Origin: Marinicella rhabdoformis
Lineage (GTDB): Bacteria; Pseudomonadota; Gammaproteobacteria; Xanthomonadales; Marinicellaceae
Direction: 5' to 3'
DNA: 64,000 nt
Assembly (NCBI RefSeq): GCF_009671245.1
Contig: NZ_VTFS01000003.1
Location: 372,001 to 436,000 of the forward strand
A model generated the notes under the pieces. It saw only the letters and a program-made list of their open reading frames with translations. It ran no database searches and was not told the DNA's origin. The position numbers and the translations under genes are program-made. Positions 55,783 through 64,000 of this stretch are shown one piece after another (the first letter of the stretch is position 1; each line of letters opens with the position of its first letter).

Positions 55783-56472
55783 TTAATTGCCACTGTATGG
55801 GTGTAAATCTCCAAGTCTTAATTCATAAATTTTTTGCATCTGCTGCGCCACTGCCATGTCATGAGTGACCAAAATCAAAGCCGTGTTATTTGCTTGATTT
55901 AACTCTAAAAACATATCCATAACAGACTGTGCCGTTTTTTCATCCAAATTACCCGTCGGCTCATCGGCTAAAATACAATCAGGCTGCATCACCAAAGCAC
56001 GCGCAATGGCAGCCCTTTGACGTTCACCGCCTGATAATTGTGCAGGCCGATGCGTCAAACGCTCAGACAGTCCCACCTGCTTCAAAGTATCTGCGGCGAT
56101 TTTAGCCGCTTCTTTTTTACCTTTCTTAGCGATCAACAGCGGCATCATGACATTTTCCAAAGCGGTAAACTCAGGCAATAAATGATGAAACTGATAAACA
56201 AATCCCAAATGCTGATTGCGCATCATGCCTCGTTTGTTGGCGCTCAGCTTTGATAAATCCTTACCTTTTAGCAGAATCTGACCAGCTGTGGCGTGATCCA
56301 AACCACCCAACAAATGCATCAATGTGCTTTTTCCAGAACCTGAAGCCCCCATGATGGCCACAGATTCGCCGGATTTAATGGCAAAATTTAAGTCCTTGAA
56401 AACCTGAACATTTTTTTCACCGTCTTGATAGGTCTTTGCCAATTGTTGACAACTTAAAATCACATCACTCAT
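55783..56472 (-). CDS. lolD: Lipoprotein-releasing ABC transporter ATPase
   Basis: The 229-residue ATPase powers release of outer-membrane lipoproteins to LolA. The ATG at 56472 gives the usual size; upstream residues in the longer frame read from the permease gene. The Walker A is GASGSGKS (42-49), the signature LSGGERQRAAIARALV, and the Walker B ILADEPTGNLD. It overlaps the permease gene by eight bases (ATGAGTGA), so it is translated together with it. Confidence 0.96.
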   Translation of the reverse strand: MSDVILSCQQLAKTYQDGEKNVQVFKDLNFAIKSGESVAIMGASGSGKSTLMHLLGGLDHATAGQILLKGKDLSKLSANKRGMMRNQHLGFVYQFHHLLPEFTALENVMMPLLIAKKGKKEAAKIAADTLKQVGLSERLTHRPAQLSGGERQRAAIARALVMQPDCILADEPTGNLDEKTAQSVMDMFLELNQANNTALILVTHDMAVAQQMQKIYELRLGDLHPYSGN

Positions 56473-57709
56473 GACGCAAAGCCTCCGCAGGATGAATCTT
56501 AGCTGCACGCCAAGCAGGATATAAAGTAGACAAAACCGACATAACAAAAGCAATTCCAGCAATCATAACAACATCATTCTGTTGTAAATCAGCTGATAAC
56601 TCAGTGATGTAATAAATATCTTTGGATAAAAATTCGGTATTAAACCAACCTTCAATTGCCTCAATAATACTACTGATATTCAAGGAAACGATGACACCCG
56701 CTACCAAACCTAACAGGGTGCCGACCAACCCAATCAAAGTACCAGAAATCATAAAAACCATCATGATGCGGCCTCCTGACAATCCTAAAGTCCTTAAAAT
56801 CGCCACATCTGATTGTTTCTCAGTCACCAACATCACCAAAGTCGATAAAATGTTAAAAGCCGCCACAGCCACAATCATCGACAAAATAATAAACATCGCC
56901 ATCCGCTCAGTGCGCGTGGCTTTAAAGAAATTAACGTGTTCTTGGGTCCAGTCTCTGATTTTCAAAAAACCATCTAAATTCAGGCCTATCTCTCGCGCTA
57001 TGGCATTGGCACGCATTAAGTCATCCACTTTCAATCGCACCCCTTCGGCAGAACCTGAGGGCATGCGCAATAACTTTTGCATGTCACTCATGTGAATCAA
57101 GGCCAGTTTGAAATCGTATTCATACATACCGACCTCAAAAATACCGGTCACAGTAAAACGTTTCAAGCGTGGCGTTACCCCGACAGCCGTGGTGCGAAAT
57201 TCAGGCACGTACAAAGTGACCTTATCACCTGGTCCCACCCCCAAATGTGCCGCCAAATCAACACCCAAAACGACATTGAATTCACCAGCTTGTAAATCAT
57301 CCAACACCCCATAACGCATGGCATCTTGGAATTCTGTTACTGATGTTTCTAATTCAGGTTCAATCCCTCTGATCAAAGCGCCTTCGGTGCGCGAACCTTG
57401 TAACATGCCTTCACTGTGAATGTATGGCGCGGCACCCAAGACATGCTCATTCAGTTTGGCCGTTTCCGCAGTGGCTTGCCAATCATTTAATCGATCGCCA
57501 GTATAGGTTGAAATGGTGGCATGAGAAACGGTGCTCAACATGCGCTCTTTGAATTCTTTATTGAATCCATTCATCACAGAAACCACCACAATCACGGTCA
57601 TCACACCCAAAGCAATGCCGCCCATTGAGATCAAAGAGATGAAGGAAATAAAATGGTTCTTGCGTTTGGCTTTGGTGTACCTAAGGCCAATAAAAAAAGG
57701 TAAGTTCAT
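56465..57709 (-). CDS. Lipoprotein-releasing ABC transporter permease, single LolC/E (LolF-type)
   Basis: The 414-residue inner-membrane protein has four membrane segments with a large periplasmic loop between the first two, as in LolC/LolE. The start MNLPFFIGLRYTKAKRKNHFISFIS is typical, and the C-terminus reads LYPAWRAAKIHPAEALRHE. E. coli has LolC and LolE around LolD; here only one permease gene precedes lolD, and comEC follows. A second permease may lie elsewhere, or the protein forms a homodimer as LolF does in other gammaproteobacteria. Confidence 0.88.
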   Translation of the reverse strand: MNLPFFIGLRYTKAKRKNHFISFISLISMGGIALGVMTVIVVVSVMNGFNKEFKERMLSTVSHATISTYTGDRLNDWQATAETAKLNEHVLGAAPYIHSEGMLQGSRTEGALIRGIEPELETSVTEFQDAMRYGVLDDLQAGEFNVVLGVDLAAHLGVGPGDKVTLYVPEFRTTAVGVTPRLKRFTVTGIFEVGMYEYDFKLALIHMSDMQKLLRMPSGSAEGVRLKVDDLMRANAIAREIGLNLDGFLKIRDWTQEHVNFFKATRTERMAMFIILSMIVAVAAFNILSTLVMLVTEKQSDVAILRTLGLSGGRIMMVFMISGTLIGLVGTLLGLVAGVIVSLNISSIIEAIEGWFNTEFLSKDIYYITELSADLQQNDVVMIAGIAFVMSVLSTLYPAWRAAKIHPAEALRHE

Positions 57710-57809
57710 GATCGAGCTTGGCTTAATTCCATTTGATTAAGCAGCTATTTTCTATCAAAGCACCCAGTCTTACAACAGCTAAAGGTCACATTCTAAAACG
57801 ACCCAATCA

Positions 57810-58001
57810 TTAATCCGCAAGCTTTAACGAATTCCTTTCAAACCGTTGCCACACTTTTTCGTGAAAGTAAAAGCCAACAGTATTCACAGCTGGCTCAATC
57901 AAAGCCACTGTTCCACCAATTAAAAAGCTGCCAGTTAAGGCGTAAACCACCAAGAATGCAATGGAAAAATGCATGATGGCGAAAGTGATTGTTTTAATCA
58001 T
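57810..58001 (-). CDS. DUF2061 small membrane protein, possibly iron-regulated
   Basis: The ATG at 58001 gives 63 residues; a GTG at 58010 would add three. The protein has two membrane helices (LVVYALTGSFLIGGTVALIE is the second) and ends FHEKVWQRF, as in DUF2061 proteins, whose function is unknown. A 19-bp Fur-box-like sequence sits 19 bases upstream (58020-58038), so the gene may be repressed by iron. No nearby iron-uptake gene is visible. Confidence 0.8.
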   Translation of the reverse strand: MIKTITFAIMHFSIAFLVVYALTGSFLIGGTVALIEPAVNTVGFYFHEKVWQRFERNSLKLAD

Positions 58002-58019
58002 AGCATTCACAACTTAAGT

Positions 58020-58038
58020 GAGAATGATTCGCATTATC
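58020..58038 (-). promoter_or_regulatory. Fur-box candidate upstream of the DUF2061 gene
   Basis: The plus-strand sequence GAGAATGATTCGCATTATC agrees with the 19-bp Fur consensus GATAATGATAATCATTATC at 15 of 19 positions. It lies next to the DUF2061 start, where a repressor would block transcription, and about 100 bp from the divergent TRIC gene. Confidence 0.6.
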
Positions 58039-58136
58039 ATACAAGGCTCATGAAAATACAAGACCAATAGAAAGGTTTATTTATCCATGCCATTTTTTTA
58101 TAAGGTGGCTCAGTTAAGAACTGATAAAATGCCGAC

Positions 58137-58754
58137 ATGATGATTATCGATTACATTTATTTTGCGGCTGTATTTGTTTGCGCGGTCAGTGGTGCCATAG
58201 TTGCAGCACGAATGCACCTGGATTGGGTAGGCGCCACCGCTTTGTCATTGGCCACTTCTTTGGGCGGGGGCACATTCCGCGACCTTATTTTAGATCGAAC
58301 GGTATTTTGGATTACTGAACCCATCAACATATGGGTGTCTATTTTTGCCACGGGCTTTACCATCATTTATCTTAAATATTTCAAGCCACCCCACAAGTCA
58401 CTGCGATTGTTCGATGCCATTGGCCTCGCGTTCTTTACCATCTTGGGTGCAGAAATTGCCAGTGATTACCATGATTCAACCATCATCATTGTGTTATTGG
58501 CGCTGTTCACTGGTGTTTTGGGCGGTGTCATCAGGGACGTTTTATCAAATGAAGTACCCTTCATATTCAGACCTACAGAGACTTTATATTCGGTTTCTGC
58601 TTTGGTCGGCGTGGTCGTCTTTCTTGTGCTGAATAAATTTCAAATACCCAGTTTAATTATCAACTCAATGGCTATTTCATCAATCATTGTCATCAGAATG
58701 GCATCAATTTATTTCAATCTCAGGCTGCCCGCCATACGCATCAATGACGAATGA
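58137..58754 (+). CDS. Trimeric intracellular cation channel (TRIC) family protein, YadS/YicG-like
   Basis: The 205-residue protein has seven hydrophobic helices arranged as two three-helix repeats plus one. Each repeat has the kinked glycine motif: GGGTFRDLILDRTVFWI and GGVIRDVLSNEVPFIF. These mark the UPF0126/TRIC family, whose bacterial members conduct potassium. It is an inner-membrane protein. It lies divergently from the DUF2061 gene and seems monocistronic. Confidence 0.9.
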   Translation: MMIIDYIYFAAVFVCAVSGAIVAARMHLDWVGATALSLATSLGGGTFRDLILDRTVFWITEPINIWVSIFATGFTIIYLKYFKPPHKSLRLFDAIGLAFFTILGAEIASDYHDSTIIIVLLALFTGVLGGVIRDVLSNEVPFIFRPTETLYSVSALVGVVVFLVLNKFQIPSLIINSMAISSIIVIRMASIYFNLRLPAIRINDE

Positions 58755-58838
58755 CTCACTTTTTAAAAAGATGTTTACAACATTGAATTGATACGCTGCC
58801 ACACTTAAAATACTTTTAATCACACAAATACTCGTATC

Positions 58839-59393
58839 ATGCTCATAAAACTGCTATTAACTGCACTGACTTTAGTTACAAATCCAACCGAACAACTGAC
58901 AACTTCAAGCAATCAATCCACATGGAACGCAGATTTATCTGCAGCCCAATTGATCAAGTCTGCATTGCACCCTTACCAAATAGATAAAACAGACCATTTA
59001 TTGGTCACGATAACCACACCGATGAGTTCCAAGTCTAAAATGCATTTACCTAAAGGTGCTCACAACGCAGACAGTATTGAAATCACCATCCCTTTTGAAT
59101 CTGATAACTATAAAAATATAGATGGTTCATTTAACATATCAGCACTTTTCATAGACATGAATCAAAAGATAGATAAAGCAACTGCATCAAATTCAAAAAA
59201 CGCTGTAGCACACCTGTGTGGAAACCTCGCAGCCAGCAGTCAAGTTGTGGTCAGCTTGAGTAATTGTTCAATTGGCACACTCACCAACACCTATGAATGC
59301 AAAATTCACGATAAACTGAGTCGTTGGGAAGAAATCAAAAGGGACCAATCTAATATTTCATTCGCCCACAAATGCATCGCACCTGCTGACTAA
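58839..59393 (+). CDS. Secreted protein of unknown function
   Basis: I do not recognise a family. The 184-residue product has a short signal-like N-terminus (MLIKLLLTALTLVTN), a mixed strand and helix body, and three or four cysteines near the end (HLCGN, SNCSIG, YECKIH, HKCIA) that may pair in the periplasm. No ribosome site is clear. It ends 11 bases before the stop of the convergent ilvA gene. It could be lineage-specific; a coding role is supported only by length, signal peptide and cysteine pattern. Confidence 0.5.
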   Translation: MLIKLLLTALTLVTNPTEQLTTSSNQSTWNADLSAAQLIKSALHPYQIDKTDHLLVTITTPMSSKSKMHLPKGAHNADSIEITIPFESDNYKNIDGSFNISALFIDMNQKIDKATASNSKNAVAHLCGNLAASSQVVVSLSNCSIGTLTNTYECKIHDKLSRWEEIKRDQSNISFAHKCIAPAD

Positions 59394-59404
59394 GTCATAA
59401 ATGA

Positions 59405-60679
59405 TCACATCAACAAAGAAAACAGCTCAGGTTGGTGATTTAAATAATCACTGAAAAAACCTTGGGCCTTCATTTTATCCATCAAAGGTTCGAAGTCTGA
59501 TTCACTTTTAAGCTCTATACCAACCACTGCCAGCCCGCTTTCTCGGTTGTGTTTTTTCTGGTATTGAAAATAAGTGATGTCATCATTTGCCCCCAGAATG
59601 TCAGCCACAAAAGACTTCAACGCCCCTGCCCGTTGTGGAAACCTGACCAAAAAATAATGTTTTAAACCATGATATAACAGCGCTTTTTCCCTGATTTCTT
59701 CAATTCGGGTGATGTCGTTGTTGCTGCCACTGAGAATACATACCACATGCTTACCTTTGATTTGCTCTTGATATTGTTGCAAGCCAGCCAAAGACAAGGC
59801 ACCAGCTGGCTCAACCACAATGGCATCTTTGTTGTATAGATTAAGTATGGTTTGACAAACCAAACCATCATCAACGGTCAACACATCGGTCAAACCCGAT
59901 TGGCACAATTCAAAACTGTGCTGACCCACTTGGCACACTGCTGCACCATCAACAAAACGATCTAACTGCGCCAAAGCAGTCGGGCGACCTCGCTCAATAG
60001 CTAACCCCATAGATGCCGCACCCGAGGGCTCGACACCAATGATTTTTGTTTCGGGTGACAATTGGCTAAACACAGAGACCATACCGGCAGCCAGACCACC
60101 TCCTCCAACAGGCACAAAAAGGTAATCAATCGGTTCATTGTGCTGTTTTAATATTTCCAAGCCAATGGTGGCTTGACCCGCAATGACCTCAGGGTCATCG
60201 AAAGGGTGAATAAAGCGCAACTGCTGCCGTTGTGCAAATGCCATGGCTGCATCGTTAGACTGATCAAAAGTATCGCCTATTAACTTCACATCGACCCATT
60301 GATCGCCAAACATATTGACCTGCTCAATCTTTTGTTTGGGCGTCGTGACAGGCATGAATATGGTGGCCTTTACTTGTCGCTTCTTCGCCGTATCTGCAAC
60401 ACCTTGTGCATGGTTACCAGCGCTGGCACAAACCACATGGTTTAGCTTGGTGTCTCGTTCCATTAACGCGCTGATTTTATTGTAAGAACCGCGAATTTTA
60501 TAAGAACGCACGGTTTGTAAATCTTCACGTTTTAGCAGCACTATTGCCCCGAAAAGTTCGGAATAAGTCGTGTTCAGGGACAAAGGTGTTTCATTAACCA
60601 CACCCGACAGCCGCTGAGCGGCTGCCGAAACATCGATAAAAACACCTTTATCATGGTTTTTGCGTTCTGCAACAGTCAT
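59405..60679 (-). CDS. ilvA: Threonine ammonia-lyase (biosynthetic), ilv operon
   Basis: The 424-residue PLP enzyme deaminates threonine to 2-oxobutanoate, the first step to isoleucine. PLP binds K61 in SYKIRGSYNK, and the glycine-rich loop is PVGGGGLAAG. The C-terminal 85 residues form one ACT-like regulatory domain (FPQRAGALKSFVADILG), so it is the medium-length type with a single ACT domain rather than the two of E. coli IlvA. It ends the operon and overlaps ilvC by four bases. Confidence 0.95.
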   Translation of the reverse strand: MTVAERKNHDKGVFIDVSAAAQRLSGVVNETPLSLNTTYSELFGAIVLLKREDLQTVRSYKIRGSYNKISALMERDTKLNHVVCASAGNHAQGVADTAKKRQVKATIFMPVTTPKQKIEQVNMFGDQWVDVKLIGDTFDQSNDAAMAFAQRQQLRFIHPFDDPEVIAGQATIGLEILKQHNEPIDYLFVPVGGGGLAAGMVSVFSQLSPETKIIGVEPSGAASMGLAIERGRPTALAQLDRFVDGAAVCQVGQHSFELCQSGLTDVLTVDDGLVCQTILNLYNKDAIVVEPAGALSLAGLQQYQEQIKGKHVVCILSGSNNDITRIEEIREKALLYHGLKHYFLVRFPQRAGALKSFVADILGANDDITYFQYQKKHNRESGLAVVGIELKSESDFEPLMDKMKAQGFFSDYLNHQPELFSLLM

Positions 60680-61731
60680 GCTTCAGAACCTTGTTCTGGC
60701 CTTAACTTACGCACCTGTAAACCTGTTTGCCACAACTCTGATTCCCTCAATGTTTGTAACTCTTCGTTCAACTGTAAGCGGTAATCATCGTGTTGGTTGG
60801 CCGCAATCACACGCTCAGCTTCCTGCCCAGAAGCCACACTTTGATAAAGGCTTTCAAACAAAGGCACATTGGCTTCCCTGAATTTATGACGCCAATCTAA
60901 TGCGCCGCGTTGCGCTGTTGCTGAGGTATTGGCATACATCCAATCCATGCCTTTTTCGGCAACCAATGGCATCAAACTTTGGGTCAGCTCCTCCACTGTT
61001 TCATTGAATGCCTCTGAAGGCGAATGGCCATGGTGACGCAGCACTTCATATTGTGCCTCAAATAAGCCAGCCAATGCCCCCATCAAAATGCCTCGCTCAC
61101 CAGTCAAATCTGAATACACCTCTTTTTCAAAATCTGTTTCAAACAAGTAACCAGAACCAATCGCCATTCCCAAAGCGACTGCCGTTTGTTGCGCTTCTCC
61201 TGTAAAATCTTGGAATACCGCGTAGCTGGAATTCAAACCCTTTTTGTCTAAGAATAAACGGCGCAATGAGGTGCCAGACCCCTTAGGTGCAACCAGAACC
61301 ACATCCACATTTTCAGGTGGGATGATGTCCGTTTGGTCATGAAAAGTGATGCCAAACCCGTGTGAAAAATAAAGCGTATCACCTGCATTCAACCCGACTT
61401 TGATTTGCGGCCAGGCAGCAATTTGACCTGCGTCTGACAGCAGGTTCATCACCACATCTGCTTTTTTGGCAGCGGTGGCCACATCAAATAAATTCACGCC
61501 CGGCTGCCAACCATCGGCCACAGCTTTGTCCCAAGAACTGGAATCAGCCCGTTGTCCGACAATCACATTCAATCCATTGTCTCTTAAATTCAACGCCTGT
61601 CCGGGCCCTTGTACACCATAACCCAGAACGGCAATGGTTTTATTCTTCAGCTGCGCTTGCGCTTCTGTTAAAGGGTATTCTTCGCGAGTAACCACTTGTT
61701 CCCAAGTACCGCCGAAATTGATTTTTGCCAT
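60676..61731 (-). CDS. ilvC: Ketol-acid reductoisomerase
   Basis: The ATG at 61731 has an AGGAGAA ribosome site and gives 351 residues; the upstream ATG frame to 61773 is unneeded. The NADPH loop is GYGVQGPGQALNLRDNG (about 32-48), a wording typical of Bacteroidetes, fungal and some gammaproteobacterial enzymes, unlike the GYGSQGHAHALNLR form of most proteobacteria. The catalytic block ETVEELTQSLMPLVAEKG with the metal-binding glutamates is intact. It makes dihydroxy-isovalerate and dihydroxy-methylvalerate in valine and isoleucine synthesis. It lies between ilvM and ilvA. Confidence 0.96.
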   Translation of the reverse strand: MAKINFGGTWEQVVTREEYPLTEAQAQLKNKTIAVLGYGVQGPGQALNLRDNGLNVIVGQRADSSSWDKAVADGWQPGVNLFDVATAAKKADVVMNLLSDAGQIAAWPQIKVGLNAGDTLYFSHGFGITFHDQTDIIPPENVDVVLVAPKGSGTSLRRLFLDKKGLNSSYAVFQDFTGEAQQTAVALGMAIGSGYLFETDFEKEVYSDLTGERGILMGALAGLFEAQYEVLRHHGHSPSEAFNETVEELTQSLMPLVAEKGMDWMYANTSATAQRGALDWRHKFREANVPLFESLYQSVASGQEAERVIAANQHDDYRLQLNEELQTLRESELWQTGLQVRKLRPEQGSEA

Positions 61732-61799
61732 GATATGTTCTCCTGTTTTTTTAATTAAATTGTTGTGAGACATCTACATATGTCTCGTAGTAATAAAAA

Positions 61800-62090
61800 T
61801 TATTGATGACTTGCTACTGGCAAGCGCTGTTGCTCGTTGACCTGACCCCAAAAAGGTTGATTCGCCGGTTCAAAATGCACTTCATGTACATCCACCATCC
61901 TTTGTAATTGCTTTTGGATGCGTGTCGCCATGGCATCACTGCAAGCCACTTGGATGTGTTGTTGCATGGTGGCGCCATGATAGACAGCTGACATGCGCCA
62001 ATCTTCAATGGTGAGACCGAACCTTGAAAACAAGGCTGCCGTTTTGGTTAATACATGGGCCTGATGGTTGGCCAGTATGGTGAATTTCAT
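61800..62090 (-). CDS. ilvM: Acetolactate synthase small (regulatory) subunit, IlvM-like
   Basis: The 96-residue protein is a single ACT-type domain ([26 protein letters not shown]) with a short C-terminal tail, smaller than IlvH or IlvN. It stimulates the large subunit and sets its feedback response. It overlaps ilvG by four bases (ATGA). The N-terminal wording matches the IlvM group. Confidence 0.88.
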   Translation of the reverse strand: MKFTILANHQAHVLTKTAALFSRFGLTIEDWRMSAVYHGATMQQHIQVACSDAMATRIQKQLQRMVDVHEVHFEPANQPFWGQVNEQQRLPVASHQ

Positions 62091-63856
62091 TGTTGTTCTC
62101 CGCTATTGATTGGATTGTTCTGCTCAATTGTTGTTTCCATGACGGTGCTTAATTGCATTTCTGAAACCGATGCACCAGGGGTGATGATGGGAAAGACATT
62201 GCCCTCTTTTTTAACCCGCACTTCGAGTAAATAGGGCCCATTGTGGTTAGCCATTGTGGTTATTGCTGAAACCAATGCCTTGTGAGAATCAACTTGTTGA
62301 TTATCGATACCATAAGCAGCTGCCAAGGCACAAAAATCTGGGTTTTCTATCGCAGTTTCTGCATACCGCTGTTCAAAATACAGTTCTTGCCACTGCCTCA
62401 CCATGCCCAAATATTCATTGTTCATAACCACCACTTTGACTGGGATTTGGTGCTGTTTTAATACGGCCATCTCTTGAACCGTCATTTGCAAACCACCATC
62501 TCCGACCACTGCCACCACGGGTTTTGGCTTGGCTGATTGCTGGGCTGCCATTTGTGCTCCCAAAGCCGCAGGCAAACAAAAACCCATGGTTCCCAGACCG
62601 CCGGATGTCACCCAGCAGCGTTTTGACTTCAGCTTGGCATAACGACAAGCCACCATCTGGTGTTGGCCGACATCGGTGACCCAAATGGCATCGTTGAATT
62701 GTTCATTCAGGGCACGGACAACCACAGCCATAGTCATCAGTTCATCCGATGCGGTACTTACCAAATCTGTAACCGTCACTTGTTGTTGCTCTAAGGATTG
62801 GTGTTGGTTATGCTGTGCCCACCAAGGTTCATAAACCTTGGCTTTTAAGTGTGGCATCAATGACGCCAATGAGGCTTTAAGGTCTGCCACAACCGCCACA
62901 TCTGTGGCCACGTTTTTGTTGATTTCACTGGCATCAATATCAAAATGAACCACTTTTGCCTGGCGCGCGTATTTTGACAAGTCACTGGTCACCCGATCAT
63001 CAAAACGCATGCCCATGGCAATCAACACATCGCATTCATTGGTCATTTTGTTGGCTGCATAATGTCCGTGCATGCCTAACATGCCTATCAAACAGGGGTG
63101 ATCACTGGGCAAGGCCGACAAACCCAAAGCGGTACTGGCCGCAGGCATGGGAAGCAAGGACAACAAATCAGACAACAGAGATTCTGCTCCTGATAAGGTG
63201 ACGCCTTGTCCAAAAATCAGCAATGGTTTTTGAGCTTGGTTGATGAGTTCAGCCGCTTGTTCAACCGCTGCCACATCTAATTTAGGCAATGCTTGGTAAG
63301 CCGGCACCGAAATACACCTGTTATGTCGCCATTCACAAACTTCCATCTGGGCATTTTTTGTGATGTCGATCAGCACAGGTCCCGGACGGCCACTTTGAGC
63401 CACATAAAAAGCTTTGGCCACTGCCGGTGCAATGTCAGCCGCTTGGGTTACTTGAATACACCACTTGGTGACTGGGGCTGCCATGCTGATGACGTCCAAC
63501 TCTTGAAACGCGTCAGAACCCAATAGGTGCTCAAAAACTTGGCCTGTGATACAAACCACAGGCGTGGAATCCATGTAAGCATCTGCGATGCCAGTCAATA
63601 AGTTGGCCGCACCTGGACCCGAGGTGGCGAAACACACACCCGCTTGGCCTTTAACCCGTGCCCAACCTTGGGCGGCATGCACCGCCCCTTGTTCATGTCG
63701 CATCAAGACATGTTTCATCGCCGCAGTTGAACGCTCTAAAGCATCATAAACCGGCATAATCGCGCCACCAGGATAGCCAAATATGGTGGTCACACCTTCT
63801 GCATCCAATGAGTGGATTAAAGCATCTGCACCTGTCATTGCATGCCCGTCAGCCAT
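62087..63856 (-). CDS. ilvG: Acetolactate synthase large subunit, IlvG-type
   Basis: The 589-residue TPP enzyme joins pyruvate to pyruvate or 2-oxobutanoate. The ATG at 63856 has an AGGAG ribosome site; the GTG at 63880 is less likely. The catalytic glutamate is E55 ([16 protein letters not shown]). The TPP/Mg motif is [19 protein letters not shown] with NN about 30 residues from GDG. The FAD region (about 200-330) is present. It overlaps ilvD upstream by eight bases and ilvM downstream by four. Confidence 0.95.
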   Translation of the reverse strand: MADGHAMTGADALIHSLDAEGVTTIFGYPGGAIMPVYDALERSTAAMKHVLMRHEQGAVHAAQGWARVKGQAGVCFATSGPGAANLLTGIADAYMDSTPVVCITGQVFEHLLGSDAFQELDVISMAAPVTKWCIQVTQAADIAPAVAKAFYVAQSGRPGPVLIDITKNAQMEVCEWRHNRCISVPAYQALPKLDVAAVEQAAELINQAQKPLLIFGQGVTLSGAESLLSDLLSLLPMPAASTALGLSALPSDHPCLIGMLGMHGHYAANKMTNECDVLIAMGMRFDDRVTSDLSKYARQAKVVHFDIDASEINKNVATDVAVVADLKASLASLMPHLKAKVYEPWWAQHNQHQSLEQQQVTVTDLVSTASDELMTMAVVVRALNEQFNDAIWVTDVGQHQMVACRYAKLKSKRCWVTSGGLGTMGFCLPAALGAQMAAQQSAKPKPVVAVVGDGGLQMTVQEMAVLKQHQIPVKVVVMNNEYLGMVRQWQELYFEQRYAETAIENPDFCALAAAYGIDNQQVDSHKALVSAITTMANHNGPYLLEVRVKKEGNVFPIITPGASVSEMQLSTVMETTIEQNNPINSGEQQ

Positions 63857-64000
63857 GTGGTACTCCTGTGGTTTCATCACCGTCTGTGATACAACCCAAT
63901 GACGCCGAAGCTACCAAGCGCGCATATTTAGCTAAAGTGCCTTTCACAGCTGTTTGCTTTGGCTTCTGCCATGCCGCTTTGCGCTTGGCCCATTCCGCTT
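63849..64000 (-). CDS. ilvD: Dihydroxy-acid dehydratase, C-terminal end (partial)
   Basis: The frame is open to the window edge and ends 63849, overlapping ilvG by eight bases. The 50 visible residues contain the tail typical of Ilv[31 protein letters not shown], as in the end of E. coli IlvD (KGAVRD). The enzyme converts dihydroxy acids to 2-oxo acids. With the neighbours it gives the order ilvD-ilvG-ilvM-ilvC-ilvA. Confidence 0.85.
   Translation of the reverse strand, partial: AEWAKRKAAWQKPKQTAVKGTLAKYARLVASASLGCITDGDETTGVPHG

Noticed and set aside
58122-58130. TGATAAAAT as a promoter of the TRIC gene
   Set aside because: It is an extended -10-like match, but it ends seven bases before the ATG, which would leave almost no leader, and it has no -35.
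1-64000. tRNA, rRNA, insertion sequences, prophage or toxin-antitoxin genes
   Set aside because: Reading of the intergenic regions and of the protein products gave no such element, though very short or diverged ones could be missed.

Overview
The window reads as an ordinary stretch of a gammaproteobacterial chromosome. The base composition is moderately AT-rich by eye, genes are dense, and the housekeeping neighbourhoods are typical of the class: miaB-phoL-ybeY, surE-pcm-nlpD, lolD next to comEC, an ilvG/ilvM-type acetolactate synthase, and an acrR-like regulator beside an RND pump. The many secreted proteins without a recognised family, the DUF11-repeat giant with an IPTL-CTERM-like tail, the DUF6502/DUF5666 pair and the mixed ilv operon suggest a marine, protein-degrading lineage such as Marinicella or a relative. 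That placement is an inference from memory of similar genomes. No rRNA, tRNA, CRISPR array, insertion sequence, integrase or phage gene was found.

Layout. 1-6400: end of an OmpA-type gene, a DUF6502-DUF5666 pair, YjbQ, a fused NDP-forming acyl-CoA synthetase and a PhnA-type zinc-ribbon protein. 6400-23300: a secretome block with a large metzincin-like protease, three translationally coupled secreted paralogues, a glutathione peroxidase, and a 3126-residue repeat protein. 23400-31100: an AhpD-like protein with a CDF zinc exporter, a TonB-C-like secreted protein, the nudL-miaB-phoL-ybeY run, an FKBP isomerase and an enoyl-CoA hydratase. 31100-36200: an RND efflux operon divergent from its TetR regulator, with an operator lying exactly inside a consensus promoter. 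36300-40300: TrhO, a YhhN membrane protein, and a DUF1631-PilZ pair. 40400-45200: a four-gene valine/isobutyrate degradation operon behind a structured leader. 45200-53500: a lipocalin-like secreted protein, surE-pcm-nlpD, a Cys-rich repeat lipoprotein with a GNAT enzyme, a YccA-family protein, TyrA, a CsgG-like protein and OmpA. 53500-58800: comEC, lolD and a single Lol permease, a small DUF2061 membrane protein under a good Fur-box candidate, and a TRIC-type channel. 58800-64000: an unknown secreted protein, then the isoleucine/valine operon read right to left as ilvD-ilvG-ilvM-ilvC-ilvA.

How the genes fit together. The cell both makes branched-chain amino acids (ilv operon) and degrades valine to propionyl-CoA precursors (mms operon, enoyl-CoA hydratase). 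It exports proteases and large surface proteins, and carries the envelope machinery for lipoprotein release, cell division (NlpD) and drug efflux. The least explained parts are the three secreted paralogues at 8943-13179, the modular giant at 13853-23233, the Cys-rich lipoprotein at 48469-48924 and the DUF5666 protein with its C-terminal YSNGFE tail.
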